Shown: piece after piece, positions 51,869 to 62,827 of the stretch | Layout: each line of letters starts with the position of its first letter | Position numbering within the stretch: position 1 is the stretch's first letter | Source of the DNA: Oxalobacter aliiformigenes | GTDB lineage: Bacteria; Pseudomonadota; Gammaproteobacteria; Burkholderiales; Burkholderiaceae_D | Reading direction: 5' to 3' | DNA: 64,000 bases | Assembly: GCF_027116575.1 (NCBI RefSeq) | Contig: NZ_CP098252.1 | Coordinates: 2,221,713 to 2,285,712 of the forward strand | Program-made: the position numbers and the translations under genes | The notes under the pieces: model-generated | Databases searched by the model: none | Seen by the model: only the letters and a program-made list of their open reading frames with translations | What the model was told of the DNA's origin: nothing

Positions 51869-52270
51869 TTAGATACGACGACGTTTGGGAGGACGACAGC
51901 CGTTATGTGGAATCGGCGTAATGTCCTGAATCTGGGTAATGCGAATACCCAAACCGTTCAAAGCGCGAACAGCAGATTCACGGCCTGGTCCCGGCCCCTT
52001 GATCTTGACTTCCAGATTCTTGATACCATATTCAATTGCCACTTTACCAGCAGCTTCTGCAGCAACCTGTGCAGCAAAAGGAGTGGATTTGCGGGACCCC
52101 TTGAAACCGGCTCCGCCAGAAGTCGCCCATGTCAATGCATTACCCTGGCGATCAGTTATGGTAATGATGGTATTGTTGAAAGAAGCATGCACATGTGCAA
52201 CACCTTCTGCAATGTTTCTTTTCACCTTCTTGCGCACGCGAGCTGCTGCACTATTCGATGCTTTTGCCAT
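51869..52270 (-). CDS. rpsK: 30S ribosomal protein S11
   Basis: 133 residues. Marks: [31 protein letters not shown] and the basic end [11 protein letters not shown]. Platform protein of the 30S. Follows rpsM in the alpha operon. Confidence 0.98.
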   Translation of the reverse strand: MAKASNSAAARVRKKVKRNIAEGVAHVHASFNNTIITITDRQGNALTWATSGGAGFKGSRKSTPFAAQVAAEAAGKVAIEYGIKNLEVKIKGPGPGRESAVRALNGLGIRITQIQDITPIPHNGCRPPKRRRI

Positions 52271-52315
52271 AAAATTTCCTCGATCCGTCTACTATTCAAA
52301 CAACATGTGTTTGCA

Positions 52316-52681
52316 TTATTTCTTCAATGATTGAGCGGCCTTACGTGGACCTTTTCTGGTTCGCGCGTTTGTGCGTGTACGTTGACCTCTCACAGGCAAC
52401 CCTCTGCGATGACGCAAACCACGATAACAACCCAGATCCATCAACCGCTTGATGCTCATGGAAACTTCGCGACGCAAATCGCCTTCAATGACGAATTTGT
52501 CGATTTCAGCGCGCAGTTTTTCAAGTTCGCTGTCATCCAGATCCTTGACCTTTTTGGTTGGAGCGACGCCGGCTATGGCACAGATATCCTGTGCGCGCGG
52601 ACGTCCAATACCATAAATAGCCGTCAGGCCAATGACAATGTGTTGATGGTTGGGAATATTAACCCCTGCAATACGTGCCAT
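52316..52681 (-). CDS. rpsM: 30S ribosomal protein S13
   Basis: 121 residues. Starts [21 protein letters not shown]-terminal basic tail [16 protein letters not shown]. Contacts tRNA and 50S bridges. First gene of the alpha operon, directly after rpmJ. Confidence 0.98.
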   Translation of the reverse strand: MARIAGVNIPNHQHIVIGLTAIYGIGRPRAQDICAIAGVAPTKKVKDLDDSELEKLRAEIDKFVIEGDLRREVSMSIKRLMDLGCYRGLRHRRGLPVRGQRTRTNARTRKGPRKAAQSLKK

Positions 52682-52706
52682 TCGTTCTGTCCTAAATTGA
52701 CGTTAA

Positions 52707-52820
52707 TTAACCTTGTCTTTGTTTATGACGTGCTTCAGTGCAAATAACACGGACCACGCCCTTTCTCTTGATAATTTTGCAATTGCGGCAAATCCGCTTG
52801 ACTGATGCCTGAACCTTCAT
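52707..52820 (-). CDS. rpmJ: 50S ribosomal protein L36
   Basis: 37 residues, [20 protein letters not shown] to [11 protein letters not shown]. Zinc ligands CRNC, a third Cys and His are all present, so this is the zinc-containing form. Located between infA and rpsM, the usual end of the spc operon. Confidence 0.96.
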   Translation of the reverse strand: MKVQASVKRICRNCKIIKRKGVVRVICTEARHKQRQG

Positions 52821-52853
52821 TTTTCCCTCTTTTTAACAATATATTGAATTCAG

Positions 52854-53072
52854 TTATTTTGTTCTGAAAACAATGCGAGCCCTACTTAAATCGTAAGGAG
52901 TCAACTCGACCGTTACCTTGTCGCCCGGAAGAATACGGATGTAATTCATACGCATTTTTCCCGAAATGTGCCCGAGAACCATATGTCCATTTTCCAGTTT
53001 CACGCGAAAAGTCGCATTGGGCAAGTTATCTACGATCTCACCCTGCATCTGGATAACGTCATCTTTAGCCAT
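52854..53072 (-). CDS. infA: Translation initiation factor IF-1
   Basis: 72 residues, one OB fold ([38 protein letters not shown]). Its place between secY and rpmJ is typical of betaproteobacteria and Gram-positives; in E. coli infA is elsewhere. Confidence 0.97.
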   Translation of the reverse strand: MAKDDVIQMQGEIVDNLPNATFRVKLENGHMVLGHISGKMRMNYIRILPGDKVTVELTPYDLSRARIVFRTK

Positions 53073-53096
53073 AAAATAGATGTCTTTTATGAAATA

Positions 53097-54431
53097 TTAA
53101 CGAGGTAAACTGTTGCTCTTGAAATTTGCCTTCCTCAACAGGGAATCATATTGTTGCGACATGATGTAATTCTGGATTTGCGCCATAAAGTCCATCGTCA
53201 CGACAACGATAATCAGCAAGGAAGTACCGCCGAAGTAAAACGGAACCTGCCAGCGTGCTACCAGAAACTCCGGCAACAAACAGATTAATGTAACATAAAT
53301 TGCACCGGCAAGTGTCAATCTCATCAAAATTTTATCGATATATCTCGCTGTCTGTTCGCCTGGGCGAATTCCTGGAATAAAAGCGCCGCTTTTTTTCAGA
53401 TTATCTGCCGTTTCGCGACTGTTAAAAACAAGTGCAGTATAGAAAAAACAGAAAAATATAATTGCGGCAGCATACAATATTGCATGCACCGGTTCGCCTG
53501 GAGCCAAGGATGCAGACAAATCTTTCAGGAAACGAATGAAAACATTGTCTGTTTCCGCTCCTGTTGCAAACCATCCAGCAATCGTTGCCGGGAACAGGAT
53601 AATCGAGGAAGCAAAGATCGGAGGAATGACTCCAGCCATATTGACCTTCAAAGGCAAAAAGCTGCTTTGCCCTCCATATATTTTGTTTCCGATCTGACGC
53701 TTGGCGTAGTTGACAAGAATCCTGCGCTGACCACTTTCGATAAACACCACGAGAAAAGTAACGACAGCAACGATTACACAAATAATCAAGGCAGTCAGTG
53801 TATTCATCGAACCGGTACGGACCAGCTCGACAAGGCCTCCAATTGCATTGGGCAATCCGGCGGCAATACCAGCAAAAATGAGCATGGAAATACCATTGCC
53901 CAAACCTCTTTCCGTTATCTGCTCACCAAGCCACATCAAAAACATGGTACCGGTCACCAGTGTTACAACTGCTGTAAACCGGAATGCCAATCCTGGCTCG
54001 ATAACCAAACCGGGCTGCGACTCAAGTGCAACAGCGATACCCAGTCCCTGAAAAGCGGCAAGCACCAACGTTCCATAACGCGTATACTGCGTCATCTTCC
54101 GTCTTCCAGCCTCACCTTCCTTTTTCAATGCATCGATTTGTGGAGACACAATTCCGAGCATTTGCATGATAATGGAAGCTGAAATATACGGCATGATGCC
54201 CAGTGCAAAAACCGTAAACCGCGAAAGCGCGCCCCCTGAAAACATGTTGAACATGCCAAGAATACCGCCCTGATTTTGTCTGAACAGCAATGCAAGCTGT
54301 TCAGAATCAATACCCGGAACAGGAATATGCGCACCAATACGGAATACAACCAATGCCCCAAGCAAAAACAGCAACCGTTTCCAGGGAAAACCGGCGGTAG
54401 CGTTTTTTGCTGAATTAGATGACGTTGCCAA
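53097..54431 (-). CDS. secY: Protein translocase subunit SecY
   Basis: 444 residues, ten membrane helices. Marks: [12 protein letters not shown] near the start, [38 protein letters not shown] and the plug/pore region. Channel for Sec export and SRP-dependent membrane insertion, so it works with FtsY (9070). In the spc operon after rplO. Confidence 0.98.
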   Translation of the reverse strand: MATSSNSAKNATAGFPWKRLLFLLGALVVFRIGAHIPVPGIDSEQLALLFRQNQGGILGMFNMFSGGALSRFTVFALGIMPYISASIIMQMLGIVSPQIDALKKEGEAGRRKMTQYTRYGTLVLAAFQGLGIAVALESQPGLVIEPGLAFRFTAVVTLVTGTMFLMWLGEQITERGLGNGISMLIFAGIAAGLPNAIGGLVELVRTGSMNTLTALIICVIVAVVTFLVVFIESGQRRILVNYAKRQIGNKIYGGQSSFLPLKVNMAGVIPPIFASSIILFPATIAGWFATGAETDNVFIRFLKDLSASLAPGEPVHAILYAAAIIFFCFFYTALVFNSRETADNLKKSGAFIPGIRPGEQTARYIDKILMRLTLAGAIYVTLICLLPEFLVARWQVPFYFGGTSLLIIVVVTMDFMAQIQNYIMSQQYDSLLRKANFKSNSLPR

Positions 54432-54456
54432 CTGGATACCTCTGTATGTTGTTTAC

Positions 54457-54888
54457 TTAAGCGACTTTTCCGCCTTTGCTTTCAATAGCAGCCCTGGCAC
54501 CTTTGGTCACAACAAGTCCATTCACATTCACGCTGCGATTGATTTCACCGGAAAGAATGATTCTGACATTCTTTACCAGACCGGAAACCAGGCCTGCCTG
54601 TTTCAAAACCAGCAAGTCAATATCATCCACGCCGAGCTTATCAAGATCAGACAAACGCACTTCGGCACGTGTCAATGCAGATGGCGATTTGAAACCACGT
54701 TTCGGCAACCGGCGCTGCAAAGGCATCTGACCGCCTTCGAAACCGATTCTATGAAAACCGCCGGCTCTCGACTTCTGGCCCTTGTGACCACGACCAGCAG
54801 TCTTGCCCAAGCCACTACCGATACCGCGTCCAACTCTACGTTTTGCCTGTTTTGAGCCAAAAGCAGGTTGCAAATTATTTAAGTTCAT
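54457..54888 (-). CDS. rplO: 50S ribosomal protein L15
   Basis: 143 residues. Gly/Arg-rich N-terminal region ([20 protein letters not shown]) and globular C-terminal domain. Between rpmD and secY in the spc operon. Confidence 0.98.
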   Translation of the reverse strand: MNLNNLQPAFGSKQAKRRVGRGIGSGLGKTAGRGHKGQKSRAGGFHRIGFEGGQMPLQRRLPKRGFKSPSALTRAEVRLSDLDKLGVDDIDLLVLKQAGLVSGLVKNVRIILSGEINRSVNVNGLVVTKGARAAIESKGGKVA

Positions 54889-54912
54889 AATTTATCCTGT
54901 TAGCAGTCTCTA

Positions 54913-55092
54913 TCAAGCAACTACTTGAACGAGATATGATACTTTTTTAATCATTCCACGAACTGCAGGGGTATCCTGCAAAGTGGATACGGAATTCAAT
55001 CGGCGAAGTCCAAGACCGCGAACCGTATCACGATGTGATTTCCGGGTCCCGATCAGGCTTTTTACCAATTTCACTGTGATTTGATTAGACAT
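54913..55092 (-). CDS. rpmD: 50S ribosomal protein L30
   Basis: 59 residues from ATG at 55092 ([15 protein letters not shown]), with GGA upstream; an ATG seven codons earlier lies within rpsE and gives an atypical extension. Marks: [15 protein letters not shown]. Between rpsE and rplO. Confidence 0.96.
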   Translation of the reverse strand: MSNQITVKLVKSLIGTRKSHRDTVRGLGLRRLNSVSTLQDTPAVRGMIKKVSYLVQVVA

Positions 55093-55102
55093 TATCGATT
55101 CC

Positions 55103-55621
55103 TTATCCAACAATTTCTTCTACAGACTTGCCGCGTTTTGCCGCAATATCGGCAGGAGTATTCATCGAAGCAAGCGCATTCAAAGTCGCTCTGACCATAT
55201 TGTATGGATTAGTCGAACCGAAAGACTTGGCCACGACGTTGGTAACACCCATGACATCAAAAATGGCACGCATAGCACCGCCGGCAATAACGCCGGTACC
55301 TTGTTTTGCCGGATTCAGCATTACCTTGGAAGCACCATGTTTTCCGATAGCCGTATGCTGCAAGGTTCCATCTTTCAATGTCACTTTGATCATGTTACGA
55401 CGGGCTTCTTCCATTGCTTTCTGGACAGCGATAGGCACTTCTTTCGACTTGCCCTTGCCCATACCAACGCGACCGTCACCGTCACCGACAACCGTCAGAG
55501 CGGCAAAGCCCATAATACGACCGCCCTTGACAACTTTGGTCACACGATTGATTGCGATCATCTTTTCACGCAATCCGTCATCCGGTCGATCACCTTGTGT
55601 CTTTTGTTGCATTTTTGCCAT
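55103..55621 (-). CDS. rpsE: 30S ribosomal protein S5
   Basis: 172 residues. N-terminal RNA-binding domain ([21 protein letters not shown]) and C-terminal S5 domain ([20 protein letters not shown]). A decoding-fidelity protein. spc operon. Confidence 0.98.
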   Translation of the reverse strand: MAKMQQKTQGDRPDDGLREKMIAINRVTKVVKGGRIMGFAALTVVGDGDGRVGMGKGKSKEVPIAVQKAMEEARRNMIKVTLKDGTLQHTAIGKHGASKVMLNPAKQGTGVIAGGAMRAIFDVMGVTNVVAKSFGSTNPYNMVRATLNALASMNTPADIAAKRGKSVEEIVG

Positions 55622-55631
55622 GGTTATATCC

Positions 55632-55988
55632 TTAGAACTTCAGACCTGCTTCACGAGCAGCTTCAGCCAATGCTTTGACACGGCCGTGATAACGAAAACC
55701 GGAACGATCAAAAGCGACCTCTGTAATTCCAGCCTGCAATGCTTTTTCGGCCACTCTTTTGCCGACCAGCGACGCTGCTGCCACATTGCCACCATTTTTT
55801 CCTGCCAGTTCCTGGCGGACATCGGCTTCCAGTGTCGAAGAAGAAGCCAGAATCCGAGCATCCGGTCCAATGATATTTGCATAAATATGCAAATTGGTAC
55901 GATGCACCGACAAACGAGTTGCTCTCAAAACAGCAATTTTGGCTCGAGTCTGACGTCCGCGGCGCAAACGTGATTGTTTCTTGTTCAT
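55632..55988 (-). CDS. rplR: 50S ribosomal protein L18
   Basis: 118 residues from ATG at 55988 ([18 protein letters not shown]); the preceding TTG in frame is not needed. Binds 5S rRNA with L5 and L25. Marks: [30 protein letters not shown]. Between rplF and rpsE. Confidence 0.98.
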   Translation of the reverse strand: MNKKQSRLRRGRQTRAKIAVLRATRLSVHRTNLHIYANIIGPDARILASSSTLEADVRQELAGKNGGNVAAASLVGKRVAEKALQAGITEVAFDRSGFRYHGRVKALAEAAREAGLKF

Positions 55989-56000
55989 CAATCGCCCCTA

Positions 56001-56534
56001 TTACTTCTTCTTAGTTTCTTTGATCTTAACGACTTCGTCTGCATAACGAACACCCTTGCTCTTGTATGGTTCAGGTTTGCGATATGCACGAACATCAGCT
56101 GCGACTTGCCCAACCAAGTGCTTGTCAATTCCCTTGATTACGATTTCAGTCTGCGATGGTGTTTCACACTTGACACCGGCAGGCATCACATGAACAACAG
56201 GATGAGAAAAACCAAGAGACATGTTCAGTTTGTCGCCCTGAGCCTGCGCACGAAAACCGACGCCGACCAGATTGAGACGTTTTTCAAACCCCTTGCTGAC
56301 GCCAAGAACCATATTATTCAGCAGTGCGCGTGTAGTTCCCCACATTGCCACCGCTTCACGACTGTCGTTTGCCGCTTCAACCTTAAGCGATTTGTCTTCC
56401 TGCTTGACAGTCACCAAATCACTCAAAATCCTGCTCATTGAACCCAAGGGGCCCTTTACAGTAATTTCATTATTCGCGATTGTTGCAGTTGTGCCTTCAG
56501 GAATAACAACCTGCATTTTTCCAACTCTAGACAT
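56001..56534 (-). CDS. rplF: 50S ribosomal protein L6
   Basis: 177 residues, two repeated domains. Starts [19 protein letters not shown]; the C-terminal signature [20 protein letters not shown] is intact. spc operon between rpsH and rplR. Confidence 0.98.
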   Translation of the reverse strand: MSRVGKMQVVIPEGTTATIANNEITVKGPLGSMSRILSDLVTVKQEDKSLKVEAANDSREAVAMWGTTRALLNNMVLGVSKGFEKRLNLVGVGFRAQAQGDKLNMSLGFSHPVVHVMPAGVKCETPSQTEIVIKGIDKHLVGQVAADVRAYRKPEPYKSKGVRYADEVVKIKETKKK

Positions 56535-56544
56535 GCTTCACTCC

Positions 56545-56940
56545 TCAGGCAACATAGCAAAGAACTTCGCCACCGACTCCCGTAGCCCTCGCTTTACGGT
56601 CTGTCATGACACCCTTTGGCGTAGAAACGATAGCTACACCCAAGCCATTCATTACGCTAGGCAATTCATCACGTCCTTTATAGATACGAAGACCCGGACG
56701 CGAAACCCGTTCCAGTCTTTCGATAACCGGACGACCAACATAATACTTCAGCGCGATATTCAGCTGCGCCTTGCCAGCTTCTTCACTGACATCGAAAGAA
56801 TCGATATAACCTTCATCCTTCAGGACTGTAGCAATGGCTACCTTGACCTTGGAAGAGGGCATAGCGACAGAACTTTTCTTAACTTGCTGCGCATTACGGA
56901 TGCGAGTCAGCATATCTGCGATAGGATCGCTCATACTCAT
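56545..56940 (-). CDS. rpsH: 30S ribosomal protein S8
   Basis: 131 residues. Starts [17 protein letters not shown] (a second ATG two codons later is equally possible). C-terminal signature [11 protein letters not shown]8 is the known autorepressor of the spc operon in E. coli. Confidence 0.98.
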   Translation of the reverse strand: MSMSDPIADMLTRIRNAQQVKKSSVAMPSSKVKVAIATVLKDEGYIDSFDVSEEAGKAQLNIALKYYVGRPVIERLERVSRPGLRIYKGRDELPSVMNGLGVAIVSTPKGVMTDRKARATGVGGEVLCYVA

Positions 56941-56954
56941 AACAATTCCTCCTG

Positions 56955-57260
56955 CTACCAGCTAGCTTTGGTGATTCCAGGAATTTCGCCACTCATAGCG
57001 AATTCTCTTAGCTTGGTGCGACCCAAGCCGAACTTGCGATACGTGCCGCGCGGCCTTCCTGTCAAAGCGCAACGATTACGCTGACGCGTCGGATTTGCGT
57101 TGCGAGGCAACGACTGCAACTTGAGACGAGCTTCAAAGCGTTCTTCTTCAGTCTTGCTTTGATCGTCAATAATAGCTTTCAATTCGGCGCGTTTGCCTGC
57201 ATATTTCTTAACAAGCGCTGCGCGTTTCAATTCACGGTTTATTAATGCCAGTTTTGCCAT
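56955..57260 (-). CDS. rpsN: 30S ribosomal protein S14
   Basis: 101 residues from ATG at 57260 ([17 protein letters not shown]). The frame is open 20 codons upstream inside rplE, but the family N-terminus is at this ATG. Long, zinc-free form: no CxxC motifs. Signature [19 protein letters not shown]. Confidence 0.97.
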   Translation of the reverse strand: MAKLALINRELKRAALVKKYAGKRAELKAIIDDQSKTEEERFEARLKLQSLPRNANPTRQRNRCALTGRPRGTYRKFGLGRTKLREFAMSGEIPGITKASW

Positions 57261-57267
57261 GGCTATC

Positions 57268-57807
57268 TCAATTTCTAAACGGAAATTTAAATGCGGAAAG
57301 AAGTGCTTTGGACTCCTCATCGGTTTTAGCGGTTGTGGTGATGCTGATATTCAATCCCCGCAAAGCATCAATCTTGTCATATTCAATCTCGGGAAATATG
57401 ATTTGCTCCTTGATTCCGAGATTGTAATTTCCCCGCCCATCGAAAGAACGGCCATTGATACCGCGAAAATCACGCACACGAGGCAACGCAACCGTAACCA
57501 GCCGATCAAGAAATTCATACATTCTTGCACCACGCAAGGTAACCATACAGCCAATAGGATAACCTTCGCGAATCTTGAACCCTGCAATGGACTTGCGCGC
57601 CTTGGTCACAACCGGTTTTTGACCTGCGATTTTCGCCAAATCGGCCGTTGCATGATCAATCACCTTCTTGTCCGCAACCGCTTCCGACAACCCCATATTC
57701 AGAGTAATTTTAGTAATACGCGGAACTTCCATCGTAGATTTGTAGGAAAACTTAGCCATCAAATCAGCGACGATTTTTTCCTTATATAATTCCTGTAGAC
57801 GCGCCAT
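57268..57807 (-). CDS. rplE: 50S ribosomal protein L5
   Basis: 179 residues. Starts [20 protein letters not shown]; contains [12 protein letters not shown] and [19 protein letters not shown]. Contacts 5S rRNA and the P-site tRNA. spc operon between rplX and rpsN. Confidence 0.98.
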   Translation of the reverse strand: MARLQELYKEKIVADLMAKFSYKSTMEVPRITKITLNMGLSEAVADKKVIDHATADLAKIAGQKPVVTKARKSIAGFKIREGYPIGCMVTLRGARMYEFLDRLVTVALPRVRDFRGINGRSFDGRGNYNLGIKEQIIFPEIEYDKIDALRGLNISITTTAKTDEESKALLSAFKFPFRN

Positions 57808-57809
57808 AA

Positions 57810-58124
57810 TTATTTAGCCTCGACAACTTCACCATTCGATTTAAAGATACGGACTTTTTTTCCATCCACCTCTTTAAAACCCACACGATCCGCCTTCCCC
57901 GTCTTTGCATTGAACAGAGCGACATTGGAAATATGGATCGGCATCAGCTTGTCAACAATGCCCCCCGTAGCACCCGTCATCGGATTTGGCTTGGTCGTTT
58001 TCTTGGCGACATTCACACCAGCAACAACAACACGATCATTAACACATTGCTGAACAGTACCGCGTTTGCCCTTGTCTTTTCCGACCAGAACAATCACTTC
58101 ATCGCCTTTACGTATTTTGTTCAT
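57810..58124 (-). CDS. rplX: 50S ribosomal protein L24
   Basis: 104 residues. KOW motif at the N-terminus ([20 protein letters not shown]). Early assembly protein of the 50S. Stop and rplE start are 2 bases apart. Confidence 0.98.
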   Translation of the reverse strand: MNKIRKGDEVIVLVGKDKGKRGTVQQCVNDRVVVAGVNVAKKTTKPNPMTGATGGIVDKLMPIHISNVALFNAKTGKADRVGFKEVDGKKVRIFKSNGEVVEAK

Positions 58125-58133
58125 AAAACCCCC

Positions 58134-58502
58134 TTACAATACTTCCGGCGCAAGTGAAACGATTTTCATAAATCTTTCAGTACGCAATTCACGAGTTACC
58201 GGCCCAAAAATACGGGTCCCGATCGGTTCAAGCTTGTTGTTGAGCAAAACAGCGGCACCTTCATCAAACTTGATCAACGAGCCATCCTGACGACGCACAC
58301 CTTTTGCCGTACGAACGACAACAGCATTGTAGATTTCGCCTTTTTTGACCCTTCCGCGAGGAGCAGCACTCTTGACCGTTACCTTAATGATGTCACCGAC
58401 CTGAGCATAACGACGCTTGGACCCGCCAAGCACCTTGATACAAAGGACCTCTCTGGCACCTGTATTGTCGGCCACTTTTAAACGACTTTCAGTCTGAATC
58501 AT
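58134..58502 (-). CDS. rplN: 50S ribosomal protein L14
   Basis: 122 residues from ATG at 58502 ([19 protein letters not shown]); the open frame continues 21 codons upstream into the leader without support. Signature [20 protein letters not shown]. First gene of the spc operon; a promoter and hairpin precede it. Confidence 0.98.
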   Translation of the reverse strand: MIQTESRLKVADNTGAREVLCIKVLGGSKRRYAQVGDIIKVTVKSAAPRGRVKKGEIYNAVVVRTAKGVRRQDGSLIKFDEGAAVLLNNKLEPIGTRIFGPVTRELRTERFMKIVSLAPEVL

Positions 58503-58601
58503 AATTTTTCTTTCCCAACTTAATTCGCCATCATTGACGATCAGTCTTGGTCCCGCCAGACGCAAGTTTTGCGACTGATTAGGTGTACATGATATATAAA
58601 G

Positions 58602-58643
58602 AACTTCGCATCAGCCCCATCAATACCGGAATGATGCGAAGTT
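58602..58643 (-). promoter_or_regulatory. Hairpin at the 5' end of the predicted spc operon transcript
   Basis: Reverse strand AACTTCGCATCA, 18 bases, TGATGCGAAGTT: a perfect 12-bp stem, then CTTTATATAT. It begins within a few bases of the start predicted from the promoter at 58648-58676, so it may cap the mRNA. It could equally end transcripts arriving from rpsQ. A second small stem CGCAA / TTGCG lies at 58561-58573. Confidence 0.6.
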
Positions 58644-58647
58644 TTGA

Positions 58648-58676
58648 ATTATTGCATTATCCAAAAACAAATGCAA
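58648..58676 (-). promoter_or_regulatory. Promoter of the spc operon
   Basis: On the reverse strand TTGCAT, exactly 17 bases, AATAAT. It sits just after the rpsQ stop, where E. coli also starts its spc operon. The leader to rplN would be about 140 nt. Confidence 0.7.
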
Positions 58677-58681
58677 TCTTT

Positions 58682-58954
58682 TTATATAATTTGTGCAACC
58701 TGAATAACTTTGGTGAGAACCCAAGATTTGTTCTTAGAAATTGGACGGCCTTCCTGAATTTCAACGGTATCGCCAATTCTTGCCTGATTATTTGCATCAT
58801 GCACAAGATACTTCTTAGTACGACGGACAACCTTCCCATAAATTGGATGCTTCATCCGTCGTTCAACCAAAACAGAAGCAGTTTTATCCATCTTGTCTGA
58901 TACAACCTTACCAATCAGTGTACGTTTTAACGCAGACTTTTCCTGATCGTTCAT
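58682..58954 (-). CDS. rpsQ: 30S ribosomal protein S17
   Basis: 90 residues. Starts [22 protein letters not shown] fold with [18 protein letters not shown] and the signature [18 protein letters not shown]. Last gene of the S10 operon; start overlaps the rpmC stop (TAATG). Confidence 0.98.
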   Translation of the reverse strand: MNDQEKSALKRTLIGKVVSDKMDKTASVLVERRMKHPIYGKVVRRTKKYLVHDANNQARIGDTVEIQEGRPISKNKSWVLTKVIQVAQII

Positions 58955-59145
58955 TATGCTTTACCCTTAGAATTCATGACAGTCTTTACCCGAGCAATAT
59001 CCCTTCTCACTTTCTTCAGCTGAGAAGTATTGGTCAATTGCTGAGTTGCCAATTGCATACGCAGACCAAACTGAGCCTTCAAAAGATCATTCAGTTCAGT
59101 TTTCAGTTCAGCCTGGTCCTTGGAACGCAGTTCGGATGCTTTCAT
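58954..59145 (-). CDS. rpmC: 50S ribosomal protein L29
   Basis: 63 residues, two helices: [20 protein letters not shown] and [16 protein letters not shown]. Near the exit tunnel, at the binding site of SRP and trigger factor. Between rplP and rpsQ. Confidence 0.97.
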   Translation of the reverse strand: MKASELRSKDQAELKTELNDLLKAQFGLRMQLATQQLTNTSQLKKVRRDIARVKTVMNSKGKA

Positions 59146-59156
59146 ATTAACTCCTC

Positions 59157-59576
59157 TTACTGGCCAAGCTGACGGACAACAAATACCGTCGGCAATGGCA
59201 ATTTGGCGGCAGCCAGACGAAACGCTTCACGAGCAAGCGCTTCATCGACTCCATCCATTTCATAAAGAACCTTGCCGGGTCTGATTTCGGCAACATAGTA
59301 TTCCGGATTGCCCTTGCCGCTACCCATACGGACTTCAGCCGGTTTTTCAGAAATCGGTTTGTCCGGAAACACACGGATCCAGATACGGCCACCTCTTTTG
59401 ATGTGGCGGGTCATTGCACGGCGAGCAGCTTCAATCTGACGAGCCGTAATACGGCCTCTTCCTACTGCCTTCAGGCCAAAGTCGCCAAACGATACCTTTG
59501 TACCTCTTTCATGAGAAATACCGGTATTGCGCCCTTTCTGCTCTTTTCTATACTTTCTACGAGATGGTTGCAACAT
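59157..59576 (-). CDS. rplP: 50S ribosomal protein L16
   Basis: 139 residues. Starts [20 protein letters not shown]; contains [20 protein letters not shown] and [14 protein letters not shown]. Located near the A site. S10 operon. Confidence 0.98.
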   Translation of the reverse strand: MLQPSRRKYRKEQKGRNTGISHERGTKVSFGDFGLKAVGRGRITARQIEAARRAMTRHIKRGGRIWIRVFPDKPISEKPAEVRMGSGKGNPEYYVAEIRPGKVLYEMDGVDEALAREAFRLAAAKLPLPTVFVVRQLGQ

Positions 59577-59578
59577 AA

Positions 59579-60427
59579 TTATTCTCCTGCTGCTTCAACA
59601 GGCGCATTTTCAGTCGCTGTTGCTGCATTTTCAGGTTTTCTGGCACGAACCCGCTTTGCTCCAGTGGAAGGAGCTTCAGACGCACCAGCACCTTCAGACT
59701 TTCTTACACGCTGTCTGCCTGGACGGCCATCCTCACGACGCGCGCCACGACGTTTCTTGTCTTCTTCAACCGGTGTGTCAATCTTAGGAGCTTCACCATT
59801 TTCCAGACGATCCCCCTTGTAAACCCAAACCTTCACACCAATAATACCGTACGTTGTTTGCGCTTCGGAAAAACCGTAATCAATATCAGCACGCAATGTG
59901 TGCAGAGGTACACGACCTTCACGATACCATTCTGTACGTGCGATTTCGATGCCATTCAGACGACCGGAAGACATGATCTTGATCCCGACAGCCCCCAGAC
60001 GCATCGCATTCTGCATGGCACGTCTCATAGCGCGGCGGAACATGATACGTTTTTCAAGCTGCTGGGTAATTGAATCGGCAATTAACTGGGCATGAATCTC
60101 AGGTTTGCGAACTTCCTCGATATTAACATGGACCGGAACGCCCATAATTTTGGACAGATCCGATTTCAATACTTCAATATCCTCGCCTTTCTTGCCGATA
60201 ACAACGCCAGGACGCGAACTGTAAATTGTAAACCGTGCATTCTTTGCTGGACGTTCAATGACGACTTGACCGACAGAAGCATTTTTCAGTTTTTTCTTAA
60301 GATAAGCACGTGCCTTCAGATCTTCATTCAACATACCGGCAAAATTGTTATTGCCAGCATACCAGCGGGAAGACCAGTTACGAGCAACTGCCAGACGGAA
60401 ACCGGTTGGATGTATCTTTTGTCCCAT
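59579..60427 (-). CDS. rpsC: 30S ribosomal protein S3, with long C-terminal tail
   Basis: 282 residues; E. coli S3 has 233. The core is normal: [22 protein letters not shown] domain with [13 protein letters not shown], and the S3 C domain ending [10 protein letters not shown]. About 60 extra residues follow: a basic part ([20 protein letters not shown]) then an Ala/Glu-rich end. Burkholderiales S3 proteins usually have such tails. Confidence 0.97.
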   Translation of the reverse strand: MGQKIHPTGFRLAVARNWSSRWYAGNNNFAGMLNEDLKARAYLKKKLKNASVGQVVIERPAKNARFTIYSSRPGVVIGKKGEDIEVLKSDLSKIMGVPVHVNIEEVRKPEIHAQLIADSITQQLEKRIMFRRAMRRAMQNAMRLGAVGIKIMSSGRLNGIEIARTEWYREGRVPLHTLRADIDYGFSEAQTTYGIIGVKVWVYKGDRLENGEAPKIDTPVEEDKKRRGARREDGRPGRQRVRKSEGAGASEAPSTGAKRVRARKPENAATATENAPVEAAGE

Positions 60428-60438
60428 CGTGACCCCCC

Positions 60439-60771
60439 TTAATTACCGACAGTCACATAAATGTGACATGTTTGTTTAGAAATACGGTCACCCCGTCCTT
60501 TTGCACGAGCCGAGTAACGTTTCATAAAAGTTCCCTTTTCGACATAAATCGAAGAAACTTTCAGTTCATCAATATCTGCACCATCATTATGTTCGGCATT
60601 GGCAATAGCCGATTCCAGAACCTGCTTGATAATGGCTGCACCTTTTTTCGGTGTAAACGACAGAATATCGAGCGCCTGATCAACTTTTTTACCACGAATC
60701 AAATCGGCAATCAGACGACCTTTTTGCGCTGATAAATGCACACCACGAAGAGAAGCTTTTGTTTCCATCAT
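60439..60771 (-). CDS. rplV: 50S ribosomal protein L22
   Basis: 110 residues. Two consecutive ATGs (60771, 60768) follow GGACC; either may be used. Marks: [20 protein letters not shown], and the tunnel-loop region [21 protein letters not shown]10 operon. Confidence 0.98.
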   Translation of the reverse strand: MMETKASLRGVHLSAQKGRLIADLIRGKKVDQALDILSFTPKKGAAIIKQVLESAIANAEHNDGADIDELKVSSIYVEKGTFMKRYSARAKGRGDRISKQTCHIYVTVGN

Positions 60772-60776
60772 TGGTC

Positions 60777-61052
60777 CTATTTCTTAGCTTTTTTATCGGC
60801 GGCATGACCCTTGAATGTTCTGGTCAATGCAAACTCGCCCAACTTGTGACCAACCATATTTTCGGAGATATAAACAGGGACATGCTGTTTGCCGTTATGA
60901 ACAGCAATTGTCAACCCGATAAAATCCGGCATAATTGTTGACCGGCGAGACCATGTCTTAATTGGCCGCTTATCCTTGGATGCCTGCGCAGCTTCAACCT
61001 TGGAAATCAAGTGAGCATCGCAGAAAGGCCCTTTTTTCAACGAACGTGTCAT
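60777..61052 (-). CDS. rpsS: 30S ribosomal protein S19
   Basis: 91 residues. Starts [20 protein letters not shown]; signature [20 protein letters not shown]. Head protein of the 30S. S10 operon. Confidence 0.98.
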   Translation of the reverse strand: MTRSLKKGPFCDAHLISKVEAAQASKDKRPIKTWSRRSTIMPDFIGLTIAVHNGKQHVPVYISENMVGHKLGEFALTRTFKGHAADKKAKK

Positions 61053-61062
61053 ATGCTACCCC

Positions 61063-61890
61063 TTATTTCTTGTTGCGGCGCGAAACGATCATTGAAGTCG
61101 TACGCTTGTTACTACGCGTTTTCAGACCTTTGGTCTTCTGACCCCAAGGCGTTACAGGATGACGTCCACCGGAGGTTCTACCTTCGCCACCACCATGCGG
61201 ATGATCGACCGGATTCATGACAACACCACGTACGGTTGGACGTACACCACGCCAGCGCATTGCACCTGCTTTACCCAATTTGCGCAGATTCTGTTCTGCA
61301 TTACCCACTTCACCGACTGTTGCACGGCATTCGATGTGAACCCGACGAACTTCGCCGGACCGAAGACGAATCTGAGCATACGAGCCTTCACGCGCCATCA
61401 GGACGACAGCAGCACCCGCTGTACGAGCCATCTGCGCCCCCTTGCCTGGCAGCATTTCGACACAATGCAAGGTTGTGCCCACCGGAATATTGCGCAATGG
61501 TAAGCAATTCCCCGCTTTGATTGGCGCTTCCGAACCATTCATAATCTGATCGCCAACAGACAACCCTTTGGGCGCGATAATGTAACGACGCTCACCATCT
61601 GCGTAACAAACCAAAGCAATATTGGCCGTACGGTTCGGATCGTACTCGATACGTTCCACTTTTGCAGCAATACCATCCTTGTTACGAACAAAGTCAATGA
61701 CACGATAATGCTGTTTGTGACCTCCACCAATATGGCGGGTCGTGATATGGCCATTGTTGTTACGACCTGCACTTTTGGATTTTTTTTCAAGCAGTCCAGC
61801 AAAAGGACGGCCCTTGTAAAGATCCGGATTAACAAGCTTGACCATTCCCCGACGGGCGGGAGAAGTTGGTTTGACTTTAACGAGAGCCAT
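61063..61890 (-). CDS. rplB: 50S ribosomal protein L2
   Basis: 275 residues. Contains the peptidyl-transferase-proximal signature [13 protein letters not shown] near residue 226 (conserved His). Start overlaps the rplW stop (TAATG), so the two are translationally coupled. Confidence 0.99.
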   Translation of the reverse strand: MALVKVKPTSPARRGMVKLVNPDLYKGRPFAGLLEKKSKSAGRNNNGHITTRHIGGGHKQHYRVIDFVRNKDGIAAKVERIEYDPNRTANIALVCYADGERRYIIAPKGLSVGDQIMNGSEAPIKAGNCLPLRNIPVGTTLHCVEMLPGKGAQMARTAGAAVVLMAREGSYAQIRLRSGEVRRVHIECRATVGEVGNAEQNLRKLGKAGAMRWRGVRPTVRGVVMNPVDHPHGGGEGRTSGGRHPVTPWGQKTKGLKTRSNKRTTSMIVSRRNKK

Positions 61891-62207
61891 TATTTAGCCT
61901 CCTCAGTAAAATTAATTTCCTGACCAGGCTTCAGGCAAACGTATGCCAGCTTCTGATTGCTCTTGCGTCCCATTCCATTACGTGAACGCTTCTGCTTGCC
62001 CAAACGATTCAACACCTGCACAGACTCAACTTCAACCTTGAACAAGTTTTCGACCGCCGCCTTGATTTCAGGTTTGGTTGCATTCTTCAATACACGAAAA
62101 ATGACTTGTTCATACTTTTCAGCGATGAAAGTGGCCTTTTCCGAAATAACCGGCGCCAACAATACTTTCATCAGGCGTTCTTCACTAATTTTCATGACTG
62201 CACTCAT
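61890..62207 (-). CDS. rplW: 50S ribosomal protein L23
   Basis: 105 residues. Core: [20 protein letters not shown], and [20 protein letters not shown]. Docking site for trigger factor and SRP. Overlaps the rplD end by 4 bases (ATGA). The N-terminus has other in-frame ATGs within 13 codons. Confidence 0.97.
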   Translation of the reverse strand: MSAVMKISEERLMKVLLAPVISEKATFIAEKYEQVIFRVLKNATKPEIKAAVENLFKVEVESVQVLNRLGKQKRSRNGMGRKSNQKLAYVCLKPGQEINFTEEAK

Positions 62208-62824
62208 GCCAGCATCTCCTCAATCTTGCCCAGAGCTGCCTTGGTAATCAGCACATCCTTAAAATGCACCAGAGAAACAGGATCTGCCTGGTGGGGTTCG
62301 ACCACTAATACATTAGGCAAATTGCGTGATGCCAGATACAGATTTTCATCAAACGAATCCGTTATAACCAGCACGGAACCAAAACCAAACCCCTTCAGCT
62401 TCTGCGCGAGCATTTTGGTTTTTGGCGCTTCAATCGCCAATTCGTCGATTACCGTCAACCTGCCTTCACGAGCCAATTGAGACAGAATGGAACACACACC
62501 CGCACGATACATCTTCTTGTTGACTTTATGAGAAAAGTTTTCATCAGGTGTATTCGGGAATGCACGGCCGCCTCCACGCCACAGCGGAGAAGACGACATA
62601 CCTGCACGAGCGCGGCCGGTGCCTTTCTGACGCCATGGTTTTTTGGTGGTATGAGCCACCGTTTCACGACTCTTTTGCTGACGGTCTGCCATTCTGGCAT
62701 TTGCCTGAAAAGCGACCACGATCTGATGTATCAGCGCTTCATTGTACTCACGGCCAAAAATAGTATCCGGCGCATTGACCTTGCCTGCTGCCTGATCATT
62801 TCCATTTAGGAGCTTCAATTCCAT
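62204..62824 (-). CDS. rplD: 50S ribosomal protein L4
   Basis: 206 residues. The tunnel loop [17 protein letters not shown] is intact. In E. coli L4 also represses the S10 operon through its leader; that leader would be upstream of rpsJ, but here a promoter lies after rpsJ. Confidence 0.98.
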   Translation of the reverse strand: MELKLLNGNDQAAGKVNAPDTIFGREYNEALIHQIVVAFQANARMADRQQKSRETVAHTTKKPWRQKGTGRARAGMSSSPLWRGGGRAFPNTPDENFSHKVNKKMYRAGVCSILSQLAREGRLTVIDELAIEAPKTKMLAQKLKGFGFGSVLVITDSFDENLYLASRNLPNVLVVEPHQADPVSLVHFKDVLITKAALGKIEEMLA

Positions 62825-62827
62825 CTG

